A stretch of DNA of 64,000 bases from Amyelois transitella. Taxonomy: Eukaryota; Arthropoda; Insecta; Lepidoptera; Pyralidae. A program made the position numbers and the translations under genes. The stretch is from contig NC_083514.1 of NCBI RefSeq assembly GCF_032362555.1, positions 5,689,001 through 5,753,000 of the forward strand, in the 5' to 3' direction. Below are positions 34,394 to 44,260 of this stretch, one piece after another. A model generated the notes under the pieces. The model was not told the origin of the DNA, did no database searches, and saw only the letters and a list, made by a program, of their open reading frames with translations. Position 1 is the stretch's first letter; each line of letters begins with the position of its first letter.

Positions 34394-34828
34394 CTTTGAA
34401 ACGAGCAAAGTGACAGGACTGAAAACTAATAATAGATTTGACACGCTGTTAAACTGTGATTGGTGGCAATAAAAAAATAAATAGCCTTATTTTGTGTGGT
34501 AGGTACAAACATGTTGACTCATTTTACAATAATAAACTATATACAGGAACTTGCAATAAAAAGTCAAATCCAAACTCTTTTGACCCATGCTGATCTTACA
34601 ATCAAAATAAATTTTTAAATCATCCATCAGTTAAAGCACATTTATCTTGTTCTTAAATCTATAGTGCGAGAAACCAGTTGAGTGCATCGATCATACATAT
34701 TCATCAATATCGTTCGTAATATGAATGCATCTCAATCCGGCCAGTGCCCTGATGACGCAACTACACGGTCACGGGCAAGAACGTGAACTTGCGGCTGCGC
34801 AGCGGCGCATCAAATACCGTTACACGAC

Positions 34829-34836
34829 TATAAAAC
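34829..34836 (+). promoter_or_regulatory. TATA box of the gene at 34883
   Basis: TATAAAAC 54 bp before the start codon. TCACAA at 34857 (28 nt) is a possible initiator. A GC-rich patch lies just upstream (34741-34808). Confidence 0.65.
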
Positions 34837-34882
34837 TATAGTTCCCAACACACGAATCACAACAAACAGTGCGACCTTCAAA

Positions 34883-35383
34883 ATGATTCGTATACTGATG
34901 ATACTCAGTGTGTTCAGCAAAGTGCATAGTAATGTACCACTCATATTTGCGGCTCCAAGTGCAGTCTCCCATCAATCTCGTATTGATATAAAACATACAC
35001 CAGGTTTTGTGTCTGCACCTTTGGTATATAGCCCGGTAATATATGCAAGTCACCCGAAGACGGAAATACAGCGAGAGGCAATAATAGCACCAGTGTTGAC
35101 AACGGACACTTTGTTATCGCCGATTGCTTTAAGTTTTTACCACAATCTCCCGCTGGCAAGGGCATTAGAACATCCAATCTCGATTGACAAAGCGCAAGAA
35201 TTCAATGAAAAAAATAAGGCAGAATATGTAAATGTAAAGGGTGCTGAGGCCGAAGAAAAAGATGATACCGTCAAAAACAATAAAGAAGTAACCGACCACC
35301 AGAATGTTGTCCATGTAACTTCAAACAATGATACAAAGATAAATCAGAAGCTCAAAACTATGGAAGGTAAATCGAAATCATAA
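34883..35383 (+). CDS. diverged retinin-like-core protein with charged C-terminal half
   Basis: Single exon, 166 aa. Signal peptide MIRILMILSVFSKVHS. One retinin-like core, AVSHQSRIDIKHTPGF, lies at about residues 27-42 right after a short spacer. The next part (SAPLVYSPVIYASHP) still looks cuticle-like. From about residue 100 the protein is Lys/Glu/Asp/Asn-rich and low in Ala/Pro (AEAEEKDDTVKNNKEV), ending EGKSKS. The 18-residue motif, KKRS site and terminal Trp are all missing. Codon use in the second half is AT-richer than in neighbouring genes. The hydrophilic tail suggests a changed role or relaxed selection; function is not known. AATAAA is at 35507-35512. Confidence 0.78.
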   Translation: MIRILMILSVFSKVHSNVPLIFAAPSAVSHQSRIDIKHTPGFVSAPLVYSPVIYASHPKTEIQREAIIAPVLTTDTLLSPIALSFYHNLPLARALEHPISIDKAQEFNEKNKAEYVNVKGAEAEEKDDTVKNNKEVTDHQNVVHVTSNNDTKINQKLKTMEGKSKS

Positions 35384-35512
35384 CATAAAATCATTAAAAT
35401 ATACTAGATGTAAGAAGATTTTGTGCACAAATTATAATATTCCAATATTATATTACCTACAGATTTTTAAGATTATTTTAAGTTTAGTTTTCTAAACCAA
35501 GATCTCAATAAA

Positions 35513-36310
35513 CTTATGTTATTGAAAGAATATTTTGTATTTATTTAATCTTAAATTCTTAATATATTTAATTAATTTAAACATCTAGTGTGTGATATCT
35601 GATGAAAAATTTTGGATTCTGAATTCAGTGGGTAAGTAGGTTGATGTTACGTCCTTCCCAATAACCTGATATTTTTGATGAAACATTCATTGACTCATAT
35701 CGAAAGTCCATTCAAGTGAAATGGAAAGTCATCAACTATTACAGGATAAGTGTATTGAATCGAAAAGAGTGAAATTGGATCAAGGACAAAATTCTATTAT
35801 AACCTACAAACAGCTTTTGGTGTCATTGTAATCTTAAATGCGGTAGGCTCGTGAGTCGTGTTACATATAATGTGAACTAAATAAAAAAAATTAGTGCTTT
35901 ACCTTATTGGTTGGGATAAAGAACTTTGATCTTTTCACACGTTTAGATACAAATTTTACGGTACACAAGATCTCTATAATATTATTATTATTTATTAATG
36001 CAAAATAAATTAAATCAGTATATCGTAGAGCTCAATATTGAGATGGTACTCCTGTCTGCCTATTTCTTACATTTTATGTTTCTTCTTCTGTCAATTTCTT
36101 ATGCTAGGTTTTGCTAAGGGTTCTTTTAAAAATATATCAAAATCAGTTGTTTCCAAGAGAAAATTTAAATAAATAATAGAGTTTTTATAGGTCAGTCGGG
36201 TAAATGAAATAGTTTATAATGTACAAAATGTTATTTATTTCAGTAACCACCTAAATATGTGCACCATTGTATCTATTTCTGGTCATGATATGAAATTTAG
36301 GATTTACAGT
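35513..36310. other. AT-rich intergenic, nothing recognised
   Basis: No gene or repeat recognised. Genes on both sides point toward it. Confidence 0.4.
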
Positions 36311-36350
36311 TTTATTTGATCACGCATTTTATATTGTACATACTGCTAGA

Positions 36351-37046
36351 TTATAGCACGTGAGAATAAGCAATGGGTTGAGTGTAAGTGGGGTAGGTGT
36401 ATAGGGGACTAGCGTGGAGATCAATTCTTGACTGTTGGGAGAAGGATGACGGAGCTAAGTATGTAGTGCTCACAGCGGGAAAGATAGAGGCAGAACGCTT
36501 CTTGATGAAGTGAGTCGAGACCAGAGGCTGGGAGATAATAGGCTGCGGGATCAAGGGGGAAGAGGTAAGGAGAGGCGCAGAATAAGTGGAAGCCAACAAA
36601 GGAGTGTGCGCGGCATAGCTGGCTGGGGCGACGTAGGTAGTGGGCAGGAGGGGGGCAGACCTCTTCTTGATCAGATGAGTTGCGACGTAAGGCACCGCAG
36701 GAGCAGCTGGTAAAATAGGAGCAGCGTTGTAGAGGGGTGCAGCGTAGGCGCCAGCGTAGGCACCAGCGTAGGGCAGAGGATAAGTCGTGTAGCTTTGAGG
36801 TGCATAGTAAGTGAAGGGCGCGGATCGCTTCTTGATGAAGTGCGAGTAGACCACCGGGGATGACACGTAGTAAGGAGATGGGTGCACCACACTACTGGCC
36901 TGCTTGGTGATTGTGGTCGATGCCGGGGACAGGACCGCTGCGTAGGTCTGGAACGGTGCCGTGTAGAAGGTGCCGGGTTTGGGCTCGGGCTCGGGCTCGG
37001 CGGCCCCGGCGGCGATCAATGCACACAAAACTACAAGTTTGAACAT
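36351..37046 (-). CDS. cuticle-like protein with three evenly spaced KKRS sites
   Basis: Single exon, 231 aa, start MFKLVVLCALIAAGAAEPEP (signal peptide, then an unusual short acidic EPEPEPKPG stretch). FIKKRS or LIKKRS occurs at residues 72-75, 127-130 and 182-185, exactly 55 residues apart, each preceded by a hydrophobic [ST]H[FL]I. The parts between are Tyr/Pro/Ala/Ser/Thr-rich. A single retinin-like core variant (SFSQQSRIDLHASPLY) lies near the C-terminus, which is the reverse of the usual order. No 18-residue motif and no terminal Trp. A minus-strand AATAAA is at 36311-36316. If the KKR sites are cut in the secretory pathway, three mature fragments plus a leader would result; this is inference. 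Confidence 0.85.
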   Translation of the reverse strand: MFKLVVLCALIAAGAAEPEPEPKPGTFYTAPFQTYAAVLSPASTTITKQASSVVHPSPYYVSSPVVYSHFIKKRSAPFTYYAPQSYTTYPLPYAGAYAGAYAAPLYNAAPILPAAPAVPYVATHLIKKRSAPLLPTTYVAPASYAAHTPLLASTYSAPLLTSSPLIPQPIISQPLVSTHFIKKRSASIFPAVSTTYLAPSSFSQQSRIDLHASPLYTYPTYTQPIAYSHVL

Positions 37047-37071
37047 TGTGGATTGAGTTGTTCTTGGAAAC

Positions 37072-37108
37072 GACTGATGCCCATAGCATAGGACGTAGTG
37101 TATTTATA
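37072..37108 (-). promoter_or_regulatory. TATA box and initiator of the minus-strand gene at 37046
   Basis: On the minus strand TATAAATA (first T at 37108) and TCAGTC (first T at 37077), 31 nt apart. The 31-nt leader ends CTCAATCCACA, a weaker form of the shared leader block. Confidence 0.8.
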
Positions 37109-39622
37109 GAAAGTATCAAAGCTAAGGGCGATCTCGTTTTGAAAACCGGTGCAAGTCGTCCAGGAAGCTGGTATTTACAATTAGCGAGGCCGTCTAGGGG
37201 CAGGCAGGTCCATCACCGTTGGGACGGCACGGCGGCGTCAAAAACAGATCAAAAAACAAATGAACCACGAACCAAGTAAATTGAAATGAAATAAAATATC
37301 TTGGAACACTCTACCAAGAGCCCGGTGTTTATTTTAAGATTCAATACAGTTGCTATGAGTTGTTTAGCGGTCACAACATATTATTACGACTTGTTCAAAT
37401 AAAATGAACACATGACTGACTTCGAATATTCGTAATAAGCTCTATAATGTAAAATTCGCAATATTTTATGTTCGAGTCTTCTATTACTATGACAAGTTTA
37501 GGTCTTAGCAATTCTATTTTTGGAACTTTTCTCTACACAAAAAAATTAGAAACCGTACAATAATATTTTTTAGACGGAGATACATACAGAGTAGCTCCTC
37601 TTCTGATCAAAGACCTAAGTAGAAGCTTAACATCTCAAGCTGTTTTGATTGTTTTAATAAGTGGACCCGTAGTTCATCTGCCTACAAAATCCAACTTTTC
37701 ATACTCTTCATTTTTGGTATTTAGTTTGTAAAAGCATAAGGAATTTGAACGCGGCGTCACCAGAGACTTTACTTTAACAACAATCATCTATCTCGATCAA
37801 TGATGTAGAGACGATGTATCCAAAATATAAATAACACTGTTACTCGCTGTTTCTTACGCATTCTGTGCCTATTTTACAATTATAGTGACCTCCACTGGGA
37901 TGACATAACTTAAGATAAACCAAAAATGTGATATGTGATAAAAGATATTGTAACGCTCCTGCTTGTTTTCGACAAATATTAATCGATATTTAAGTGAAAC
38001 GATTTATTTCTTAATATTTACAATTCTAGAGATTTATAATAATATATTAATTAGCTCATTAAACCGGAATTTCAAATGTGCGAATGGACTTAAAACTTAA
38101 ACTATACTGAAGACCGACAAACTGTGAAAAGAAATTTCGAAAAGCGAACCCCAGAATGAATGAACACGCAAGGATAAGATAAAGGTCATTGCCCGCGGCT
38201 TCGCCCGCTTCATATTTTTCAGCACTAACTGAAATAGATCAGTATAGGTATATTTTACTAGCGGCCCGCCAAGGCCTCGTAGTGGTACATAGATAGCCTA
38301 TAACACCCGCAGATAATGCACCTTCCGAAGTTCAGTATTCTTCAGTATTTCCGAAGATTAGCCCTTACAAACAAACATACTATTTATTTACACCTAATAT
38401 TATTATTTTCTTTTTTACGATTTCTATCTTTTCATTGAAATTCAGGGACCGAGAGAAAGTGGGAGATGGTGAAGGAGAAGAGGATTACAATACAAGTCAA
38501 CGTTTGTTAATTATTTATCTTAAACCCCCCCTTCTACCTCCTGGCATTTTTCCTGGTTACATTCTCACCTCTCTGGAGACGAGATTGGGCCTTACCATGA
38601 TCCTGTATTGGGAATAGGCACATGCCTGTTCTCTTAGTCGCTTCTTAATCGAGACTGAGTGGTGCTATTCTAAAGTACCAAGAACCATACGGCACCCAAA
38701 AGCTCAAATACTTAGCCTATTCATAAATGCACCATATTAATTACACAAGAATAATAATTATGTATTGAATGACATATTTATTATTCTTGTGTTAACGATA
38801 TTTAGATATTAACTGTTCTTAACGACAACCTGACTAATATAATCTAAGGACTATTAATAATTATCTCCTCATGTTAATTCTTGGTATGCCTACCGCCGAT
38901 CTAGTTTTATTTGCAAGTGAAATACCTAATTGAATTATATAGCCACTTGGTATCTTAAAGGAAGACAAGAATTCAACCTTTACTTAACTTATAGGTAAGA
39001 TCGATAAATGGAGTAACAAATATAAGTATTATTACTAGAATACCTAAATATGTTAATGGAATTACAAATATATCCAAATGTCGTTTTCGAGTTAATTTTG
39101 TGTGTGTGTAGTGACTTAGTTACTTTAGTACTCAGTTGAACTGCTAACTTAATAATAATACTTGTTTATATAATTTTTACTGAGCCCTGGAATATTTACG
39201 ATATTCTCAATTATAAAGCTTGGTGGCTCCTGCATGTTTTTAAAACAAAGCTTGTTGCCGTTGAATACTTCATTCTAAATTAGGATTACCTATCGAACTA
39301 ATATTAACAAAAGTTACACCTGATTGCTCAACCACCCTGTGCATATGTACGACCACACCCTTCCCTAATAAATAAACTCACAAATAGATGATACAAGCAA
39401 AACAAATGCATGTGTGCATGTCACTCAGTGTTGCGATTCGCAACAGGGCATGAAATCGCCTGGCGTTGACATGTACATTATTATAATCCAAATGAGTAGG
39501 CAATTAGCAGGACACAAAGAATAATAAAGATCCAGTTAAAGGCTTATATTTCTCGAGCAAAAGTGGTCTTTTCAGGGTCACGATATCTTCCGGAGTCGCC
39601 CATCGTTTCTTTATAATGCTAG
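37109..39622. other. intergenic stretch with old repeats
   Basis: No gene recognised. A GC-rich patch (37140-37240) lies directly upstream of the minus-strand promoter. Diverged dispersed repeats lie at about 38190-38375 (GCCCGCGGCTTCGCCCGC) and 38510-38700 (CCTCCTGGC ... CTCACCTCTCTGGAGA, ending CAAGAACCATACGGCAC). The rest is AT-rich. Confidence 0.45.
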
Positions 39623-39659
39623 TATATAAGCCGATTGCATCGATGAAAGCGTATCAGTT
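39623..39659 (+). promoter_or_regulatory. TATA box and initiator of the gene at 39697
   Basis: TATATAAG at 39623-39630 and TCAGTT at 39654-39659, 31 nt T to T. The leader contains ACACAGACCTC. Confidence 0.8.
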
Positions 39660-39696
39660 TTTCTGAGTACAGAAAGCAACACAGACCTCTGACACA

Positions 39697-40110
39697 ATGA
39701 TGAAATTGGTGGTGTTGTCTTGCCTGATGGCTGCCGTTTCGGCGAGCGGATTGGCGGCTATTCCCCTCGCGTACACGGCTCCTTTGATCGCTCCCTCCAA
39801 CTACCGTGGGCCTCTGTCTCTAGCACCTGGACAGCCCGCTAATATTCTGGCCGCCGATGGCAGGCCATTGGACACTCTGGAAGTCAACTTGGACCGGTCA
39901 GCCCATCTGACGGCGAAGGCTCTGGACAGCTGGAACGGTGTGCACCTGCTGAAGAAACGATCGGTCGCGGTTGCTGCACCTCTTCTGGCCTCTCCAGTCA
40001 GGACTGTAGCTTTGACTCATGCTCCTCTCATCGCACCCTCAATCTACTCCGCTCCCATCGCGACTCACATCTCCCCCCTTACATATGCGGCACCCCTCGC
40101 CCATTGGTGA
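39697..40110 (+). CDS. small cuticle protein with YRGPLSLAPGQPAN block and KKRS
   Basis: Single exon, 137 aa. Signal peptide MMKLVVLSCLMAAVSASG. Residues 35-60 form a conserved block (NYRGPLSLAPGQPAN, then ILAADGRPLDT) that is identical in the gene ending at 41675. It runs directly into a variant 18-residue motif, PLDTLEVNLDRSAHLTAKA (57-75). Then KKRS (86-89) and a short Ala/Pro/Leu tail ending PLAHW. There is no retinin-like core. The block plus motif defines a two-gene subfamily here, arranged convergently with 1.0 kb between the stops. The first of two adjacent ATGs is used so that MMKL lines up with MFKL/MYKL of the neighbours. Confidence 0.87.
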   Translation: MMKLVVLSCLMAAVSASGLAAIPLAYTAPLIAPSNYRGPLSLAPGQPANILAADGRPLDTLEVNLDRSAHLTAKALDSWNGVHLLKKRSVAVAAPLLASPVRTVALTHAPLIAPSIYSAPIATHISPLTYAAPLAHW

Positions 40111-41114
40111 TCTGTACTTGCAAAAACTGATGTTTGTGTAAATATATCGCATAAAACACTTTTCCTTTTTTATTTCATTAAATTGTCATACGAATTGGCG
40201 ATAAAAGCTCTGCCTCTCTTCGACAGACTAAACTGCAAAAACAAAGTCCTGAATAATCTCACTGACGATACTAACCAATTGATACAAGGCCAAATTCTTC
40301 ATTTGTCAAGTTCTTCTTCTTCTTTTTGTACCGTAATCACTTCATCAGTTTCTAATTATATCTATTTATTAGGGTAGGGACCCATAATTGTAAATAGACA
40401 ACATGACCATGGCTTTTATCCAATCCAGGTTCATAGTCTTTTTAAACATGTTTAATTTTTAAATACAAAAACTTTTGAAAGAAATCCAAAGCGATACCAT
40501 ACAAATTGAAAAATCGGCTGATGTCATATATACATACACAAATACACGCCCCTATCCCGGAGGGATAGGCAGCTGATATGAAAGTCGGAATTTTAAATTC
40601 TCTTATTTTGTATCTTATAGGTATTTGATAATTTCCAAATGGCAATATAAATTGAGTACCTATTTGAAATTAAAAAAAACGGGAGACCCGTACTGATTAT
40701 TACACAAAATAGGAATAATATATTTAGCTTATTCGGATAGTGGTTTAAGTTCTGCTGGTTGCGGAGGTCAGATAGGAGCCACTTCGTAAAAACAGGATCA
40801 TGGCCGAAAGCGCACCCAGGACACTTCCCAGACGCAATCCCCTTCAACGCTACTCGTAAACAACCCAAGTAGTAGAATAAAACATTTCTAATTCGCAAGG
40901 ATAAATGAATGATACTTATTAAATACAATAACTGCCTTTTAATTAAGTTCCAGAGATCAATTGAACTTAACACTATTCCTGCGTGCAAAAAAATAATAAA
41001 ACTTAATGAATATATCAGGTGTATGAAATCAAAGTTATAAATATTAGGTAACTCTCTTTATAAACTATAGGTAGGTACATTGTTGAGTATTTTATACTAT
41101 ATTGTTGATTATTT
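40111..41114. other. intergenic between convergent genes
   Basis: No gene called. Short repeat fragments: about 40525-40580 (TACACGCCCCTATCCCGGAG, related to 13776) and about 40750-40840 (GGTTGCGGAGGTCAGATAGG, related to 13190). Open frames here are short and featureless. Confidence 0.4.
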
Positions 41115-41675
41115 TCACCAAAGATGACCCAAAGCGCCATGACCTAAAAGGGCAGGACGAGCCAATAGTCCTGCGTGCCCTAGGACTCCGGCGTGCGCCA
41201 ATGGAGCTACACCCAAAGGGCCGGCAAGCGGGGCTCCCCAGGGGGCGGCCAGGTGGGCAGCGGGCAAGTCAATGCGAGCAGTGTGTGACCACGCGGCAGC
41301 AGGAGCCAGCAGAGGAGCTGAACGTTTCTTCAGAATGTGACCGAGTCCAAGTCCGAGTCCATGAGCTCCATCTACGGCCCTTGCGGTGAGGTGAGCAGCA
41401 CGGTCCAAGTTCACACTGATGGTATCGAGAGGCCTGCCGTCAGCAGCCAAAATGTTGGCGGGCTGACCAGGTGCTAGTGACAGGGGGCCTCTGTAGTTGT
41501 ATGCGCCGAGTACTGGTGCACTGACAACGGGCGCAATGGGTGCGATGGGAGCAGCCAAATGAGCTCCCAGCAACGGCGCTCCTAAACCGGCAAGGCCGAG
41601 TCCCCATGGGGCGATGGCGCTAGGCTTGGCGGCCGCTGCGGCCAGGATGACGGACAACACCACCAGCTTGAACAT
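41115..41675 (-). CDS. cuticle protein with YRGPLSLAPGQPAN block, Gly/Leu-rich tail
   Basis: Single exon, 186 aa from MFKLVVL (ATG complement of 41673-41675). An in-frame ATG 14 codons upstream is only about 3 nt before the predicted transcription start and lies outside the mRNA. Signal peptide MFKLVVLSVILAAAAAKPS; Gly/Leu/Ala-rich spacer; block NYRGPLSLAPGQPAN (60-74) leading into variant motif PLDTISVNLDRAAHLTARA (82-100); LGLGLGHILKKRS with KKRS at 116-119; a degenerate retinin-like core (WSHTARIDLPAA, 129-140); Ala/Leu/Gly/His-rich tail ending ALGHLW. Sister of the convergent gene at 39697. Confidence 0.87.
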   Translation of the reverse strand: MFKLVVLSVILAAAAAKPSAIAPWGLGLAGLGAPLLGAHLAAPIAPIAPVVSAPVLGAYNYRGPLSLAPGQPANILAADGRPLDTISVNLDRAAHLTARAVDGAHGLGLGLGHILKKRSAPLLAPAAAWSHTARIDLPAAHLAAPWGAPLAGPLGVAPLAHAGVLGHAGLLARPALLGHGALGHLW

Positions 41676-41706
41676 TGTGGTCTGTGTTGTTTTGTGTTCC
41701 GAGAGA

Positions 41707-41744
41707 AACTGTTGCATTTACCCCCATTAGATACAGTTTATATA
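41707..41744 (-). promoter_or_regulatory. TATA box and initiator of the minus-strand gene at 41675
   Basis: On the minus strand TATATAAA (first T at 41744) and ACAGTT (first base at 41712), 32 nt apart. The leader ends ACACAGACCACA before the ATG. Confidence 0.72.
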
Positions 41745-42937
41745 CCCGTTTGTAGGCGTATTCCAGACAACTTTGTGACGTTGCAAATATGCAATAGGGC
41801 GTTGGCTATGCGGTCTTAGAAAGAAATGCATCGCAGGGCTACGCGGGTGCCAATGCTTTGTCCGCGGCAAGGGCGACCTGCGCGCCGAGTTTAGACCTTA
41901 TTTGAATCAACTTTAATTTTAGAATAATGTGACAGAGTTTTGCACTGTTTCCGTGTTTGCCTTGAACAAGCTGATAAACGGCCATTCACTTCATCTGATT
42001 ATGTGATCAGCTGATTGTCACAATTTCACCATAGTTTCCCTTTTGAAATACTTAATTTACTTTTTTAAATCCCTTATCGCAAAAAGTCTGCAAACCCCGT
42101 GCGATTCACACAATACAATTTCAGCTGACCAAATTGAGGTCGACATCGACATCAGTTTAGAATTATGATTTTGCTGAAAACGGACCACGGCTCCCCTTGA
42201 ATGGGCTAAATAACACACACACCCAGGCCAAAAACTTATAACCCTTTTAATACCATTGAAACAAATTCATTATTATACATTGTATAATGTCATAAGTTTG
42301 AGAAATTACTTCTTCTTAATTCAAATCGGTATTTTAGTTTTCAAGTCATGCTATAAATAAATATCTAGAGATCTTTCCTTTTGTATTTTGAAAAAGTCGT
42401 TCTACGCGTCTGCTTTACTTACTGTACGTGACTTTCAAAACCAATAAGTATATATTTGGAACGGAAAATGTCATTCTGGTATCATGGATGATAAATATAT
42501 TTTTCGTTTTTTAGGATATTACCTTATTTTTTTCAATTGAATATTACTCGTCGAATGTATTACATTGTTTAACATCTTTTATGTAGAATGCTAAGTAAAT
42601 TCTAAAAACCCAATAAGCACTTGATGTGTCAGCCGCAGGTATTTAACACTTTTATAAACTAAATTCCATTTTGATTATTAAAATCAAACATTTACTACAA
42701 ATAATAATACATTTAAACCCAATATAGTTTCGTAACAGAAATATTACCATAAATACAGTTTAATGTTCATTAATTCTAAGGTAATTTTCCAGTTAACCCG
42801 AGCTGTATAATTTCAGTACTTTATTACGGAAGTACCTTCATTATTTCTGACTAACTTTTCTTTAAATAATAGGTCACTGAACTTATTCTAAGTTACTTTT
42901 CAAATTATCCTTGCAATCAGCACATAGTTTTCATATA
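41745..42937. other. intergenic upstream of the cuticle gene, ends at mariner
   Basis: A GC-rich patch at about 41810-41890 (CTACGCGGGTGCCAATGC, GGGCGACCTGCGCGCCGAG) lies 70-150 bp upstream of the minus-strand TATA box. The rest is AT-rich with no gene. Confidence 0.4.
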
Positions 42938-44258
42938 CATTCAGTCAGAAAAGTATCGGGAATGGATTATTTATTTATGGTTACAAATTCAAATTTTTGT
43001 TTTTTTTGTTGTTGTTAGATTGGCACAACTGTTTTCCATTTTGGCGCGGAGTTTGAGTTGCATCTGTTGTTTACATTAAATACAGTGCTATTTTTAGTTA
43101 TATCATATCTAGTGTGTATTGCTAATTTCATAATGGATAAAAACATCGAACAAAGAGTTTGTCTTAAATTTTGCATTGCCAATGGAATATCGTGTTCGGA
43201 GTCACTGAAAATGTTACAGAAGGCTTACGGTGAATCGACTTTATCAAAAACTCGTGCTTATGAGTGGTACAAAGCGTTCAAAAGCGGTCGAGATGTGATG
43301 GAAGATTTGCCTCGCTCTGGTAGGCCATCAACGTCTGCAACTGAAGTTAACATCGCAAAAGTGAAGGAAATAGTGACTGAAAATCCTCATTCAACTTTGA
43401 GAGAGATAGCCACCGAACTTTCTGTATCTCACGAGTCGATCCGTACCATTTTAACTAATAATTTGGGTATGAAACATGTTGCCGCTCGGCTAGTCCCAAA
43501 AGACCTGAATTTTTTTCAAAAACTCAATCGCATGAGAGTCGCTGAGGACATGCTAGAACGAGTCAATTCCGACCCAACATTCATGAAACGCATTGTTACT
43601 GGTGACGAGACGTGGGTTTACGAGTTTGACATGCAAACTAGTCAACAAGCTTCGGAGTGGCGCCTTCCAACTGAACCGAAACCGAAAAAACCACGCCAAA
43701 GTCGTTCAAAAGTCAAAGTCATGTTGACTGTTTTCTTTGACTATCGCGGTGTTGTGCACTCGGAATTCTTGCCGGAAGGTCAAACGGTAAATAAGGAATA
43801 TTATTTGAGTGTTATGCGGCGTTTAAGAGAGCAAATCCGACGAAAAAGGCCAGATTTGTGGAAAGAAAATTCTTGGATTTTGCACCATGATAATGCACCT
43901 TCGCACAAGGCCATCATTGTGAACGAATTTTTAACCAAACACTCAACAAATACCATCGAGCAACCACCATATTCACCAGATATGGCTCCAGCCGACTTTT
44001 TTCTTTTTCCTAAACTCAAATTACCACTTCGTGGCACCCGTTTTCAATCGGTAGAAGACATAAAAGAGAATTCGCGGCGAGAACTGACCTCAATTCCGGA
44101 AACAGCGTTTAAAAAATGTTTTGCTGATTGGATTATTCGTTGGCGTAAGTGTATCGTTTCTAAAGAAGCATATTTTGAAGGTGATAAAATAAATTTGGAT
44201 GAATAACAAACAGTTTGTGTATTATTGATCTTTTCCCGCTACTTTCTTGACAGAGTAG
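42938..44258 (+). mobile_element. mariner element, copy 2, complete (1321 bp, DD34D)
   Basis: Complete element between TA dinucleotides at 42936-42937 and 44259-44260. The ends form imperfect terminal inverted repeats of about 28-30 bp (left CATTCAGTCAGAAAAGTATC, right on the minus strand CTACTCTGTCAAGAAAGTAG, both followed by CGGGAA). It contains one uninterrupted transposase gene. The first 987 bp match the minus-strand copy at 1-987 with three substitutions. Length, ends, TA target and intact frame all fit a recently active or still active mariner. Confidence 0.95.
43133..44206 (+). CDS. mariner transposase (DD34D), intact
   Basis: Cuts and rejoins mariner ends in the nucleus. 357 aa from MDKNIEQRVC. 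A further in-frame ATG 25 codons upstream (43058) would add a hydrophobic leader foreign to the family, so the inner ATG is used. Residues 1-110 are the two helix-turn-helix domains (first WYKAFKSGR, second LREIATELSVSHESIRTIL) joined by the linker RSGRPS (61-66). VPKDL (121-125) stands where mariners have WVPHEL. The catalytic aspartates are D158 in VTGDETWV, D253 in LHHDNAPSH and D288 in MAPADFFLF; there are 34 residues between the last two, as in classical mariners. The length is close to the about 345 aa of Mos1. Subfamily not assigned with confidence. Confidence 0.95.
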   Translation: MDKNIEQRVCLKFCIANGISCSESLKMLQKAYGESTLSKTRAYEWYKAFKSGRDVMEDLPRSGRPSTSATEVNIAKVKEIVTENPHSTLREIATELSVSHESIRTILTNNLGMKHVAARLVPKDLNFFQKLNRMRVAEDMLERVNSDPTFMKRIVTGDETWVYEFDMQTSQQASEWRLPTEPKPKKPRQSRSKVKVMLTVFFDYRGVVHSEFLPEGQTVNKEYYLSVMRRLREQIRRKRPDLWKENSWILHHDNAPSHKAIIVNEFLTKHSTNTIEQPPYSPDMAPADFFLFPKLKLPLRGTRFQSVEDIKENSRRELTSIPETAFKKCFADWIIRWRKCIVSKEAYFEGDKINLDE

Positions 44259-44260
44259 TA

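Noticed and set aside
34307-34444. 46-codon N-terminal extension of the minus-strand gene at 34306
   Set aside because: It crosses the TATA box and initiator; the inner MFRVALL start gives a proper signal peptide.
41676-41717. 14-codon N-terminal extension of the minus-strand cuticle gene
   Set aside because: The upstream ATG lies at or before the predicted transcription start and would place hydrophilic residues before the signal peptide.
43058-43132. N-terminal extension of the mariner transposase with a hydrophobic leader
   Set aside because: The family begins near MDKN/MxxxQR. The upstream 25 codons lie in the element's 5' UTR and are equally present in copy 1, so their openness is chance.
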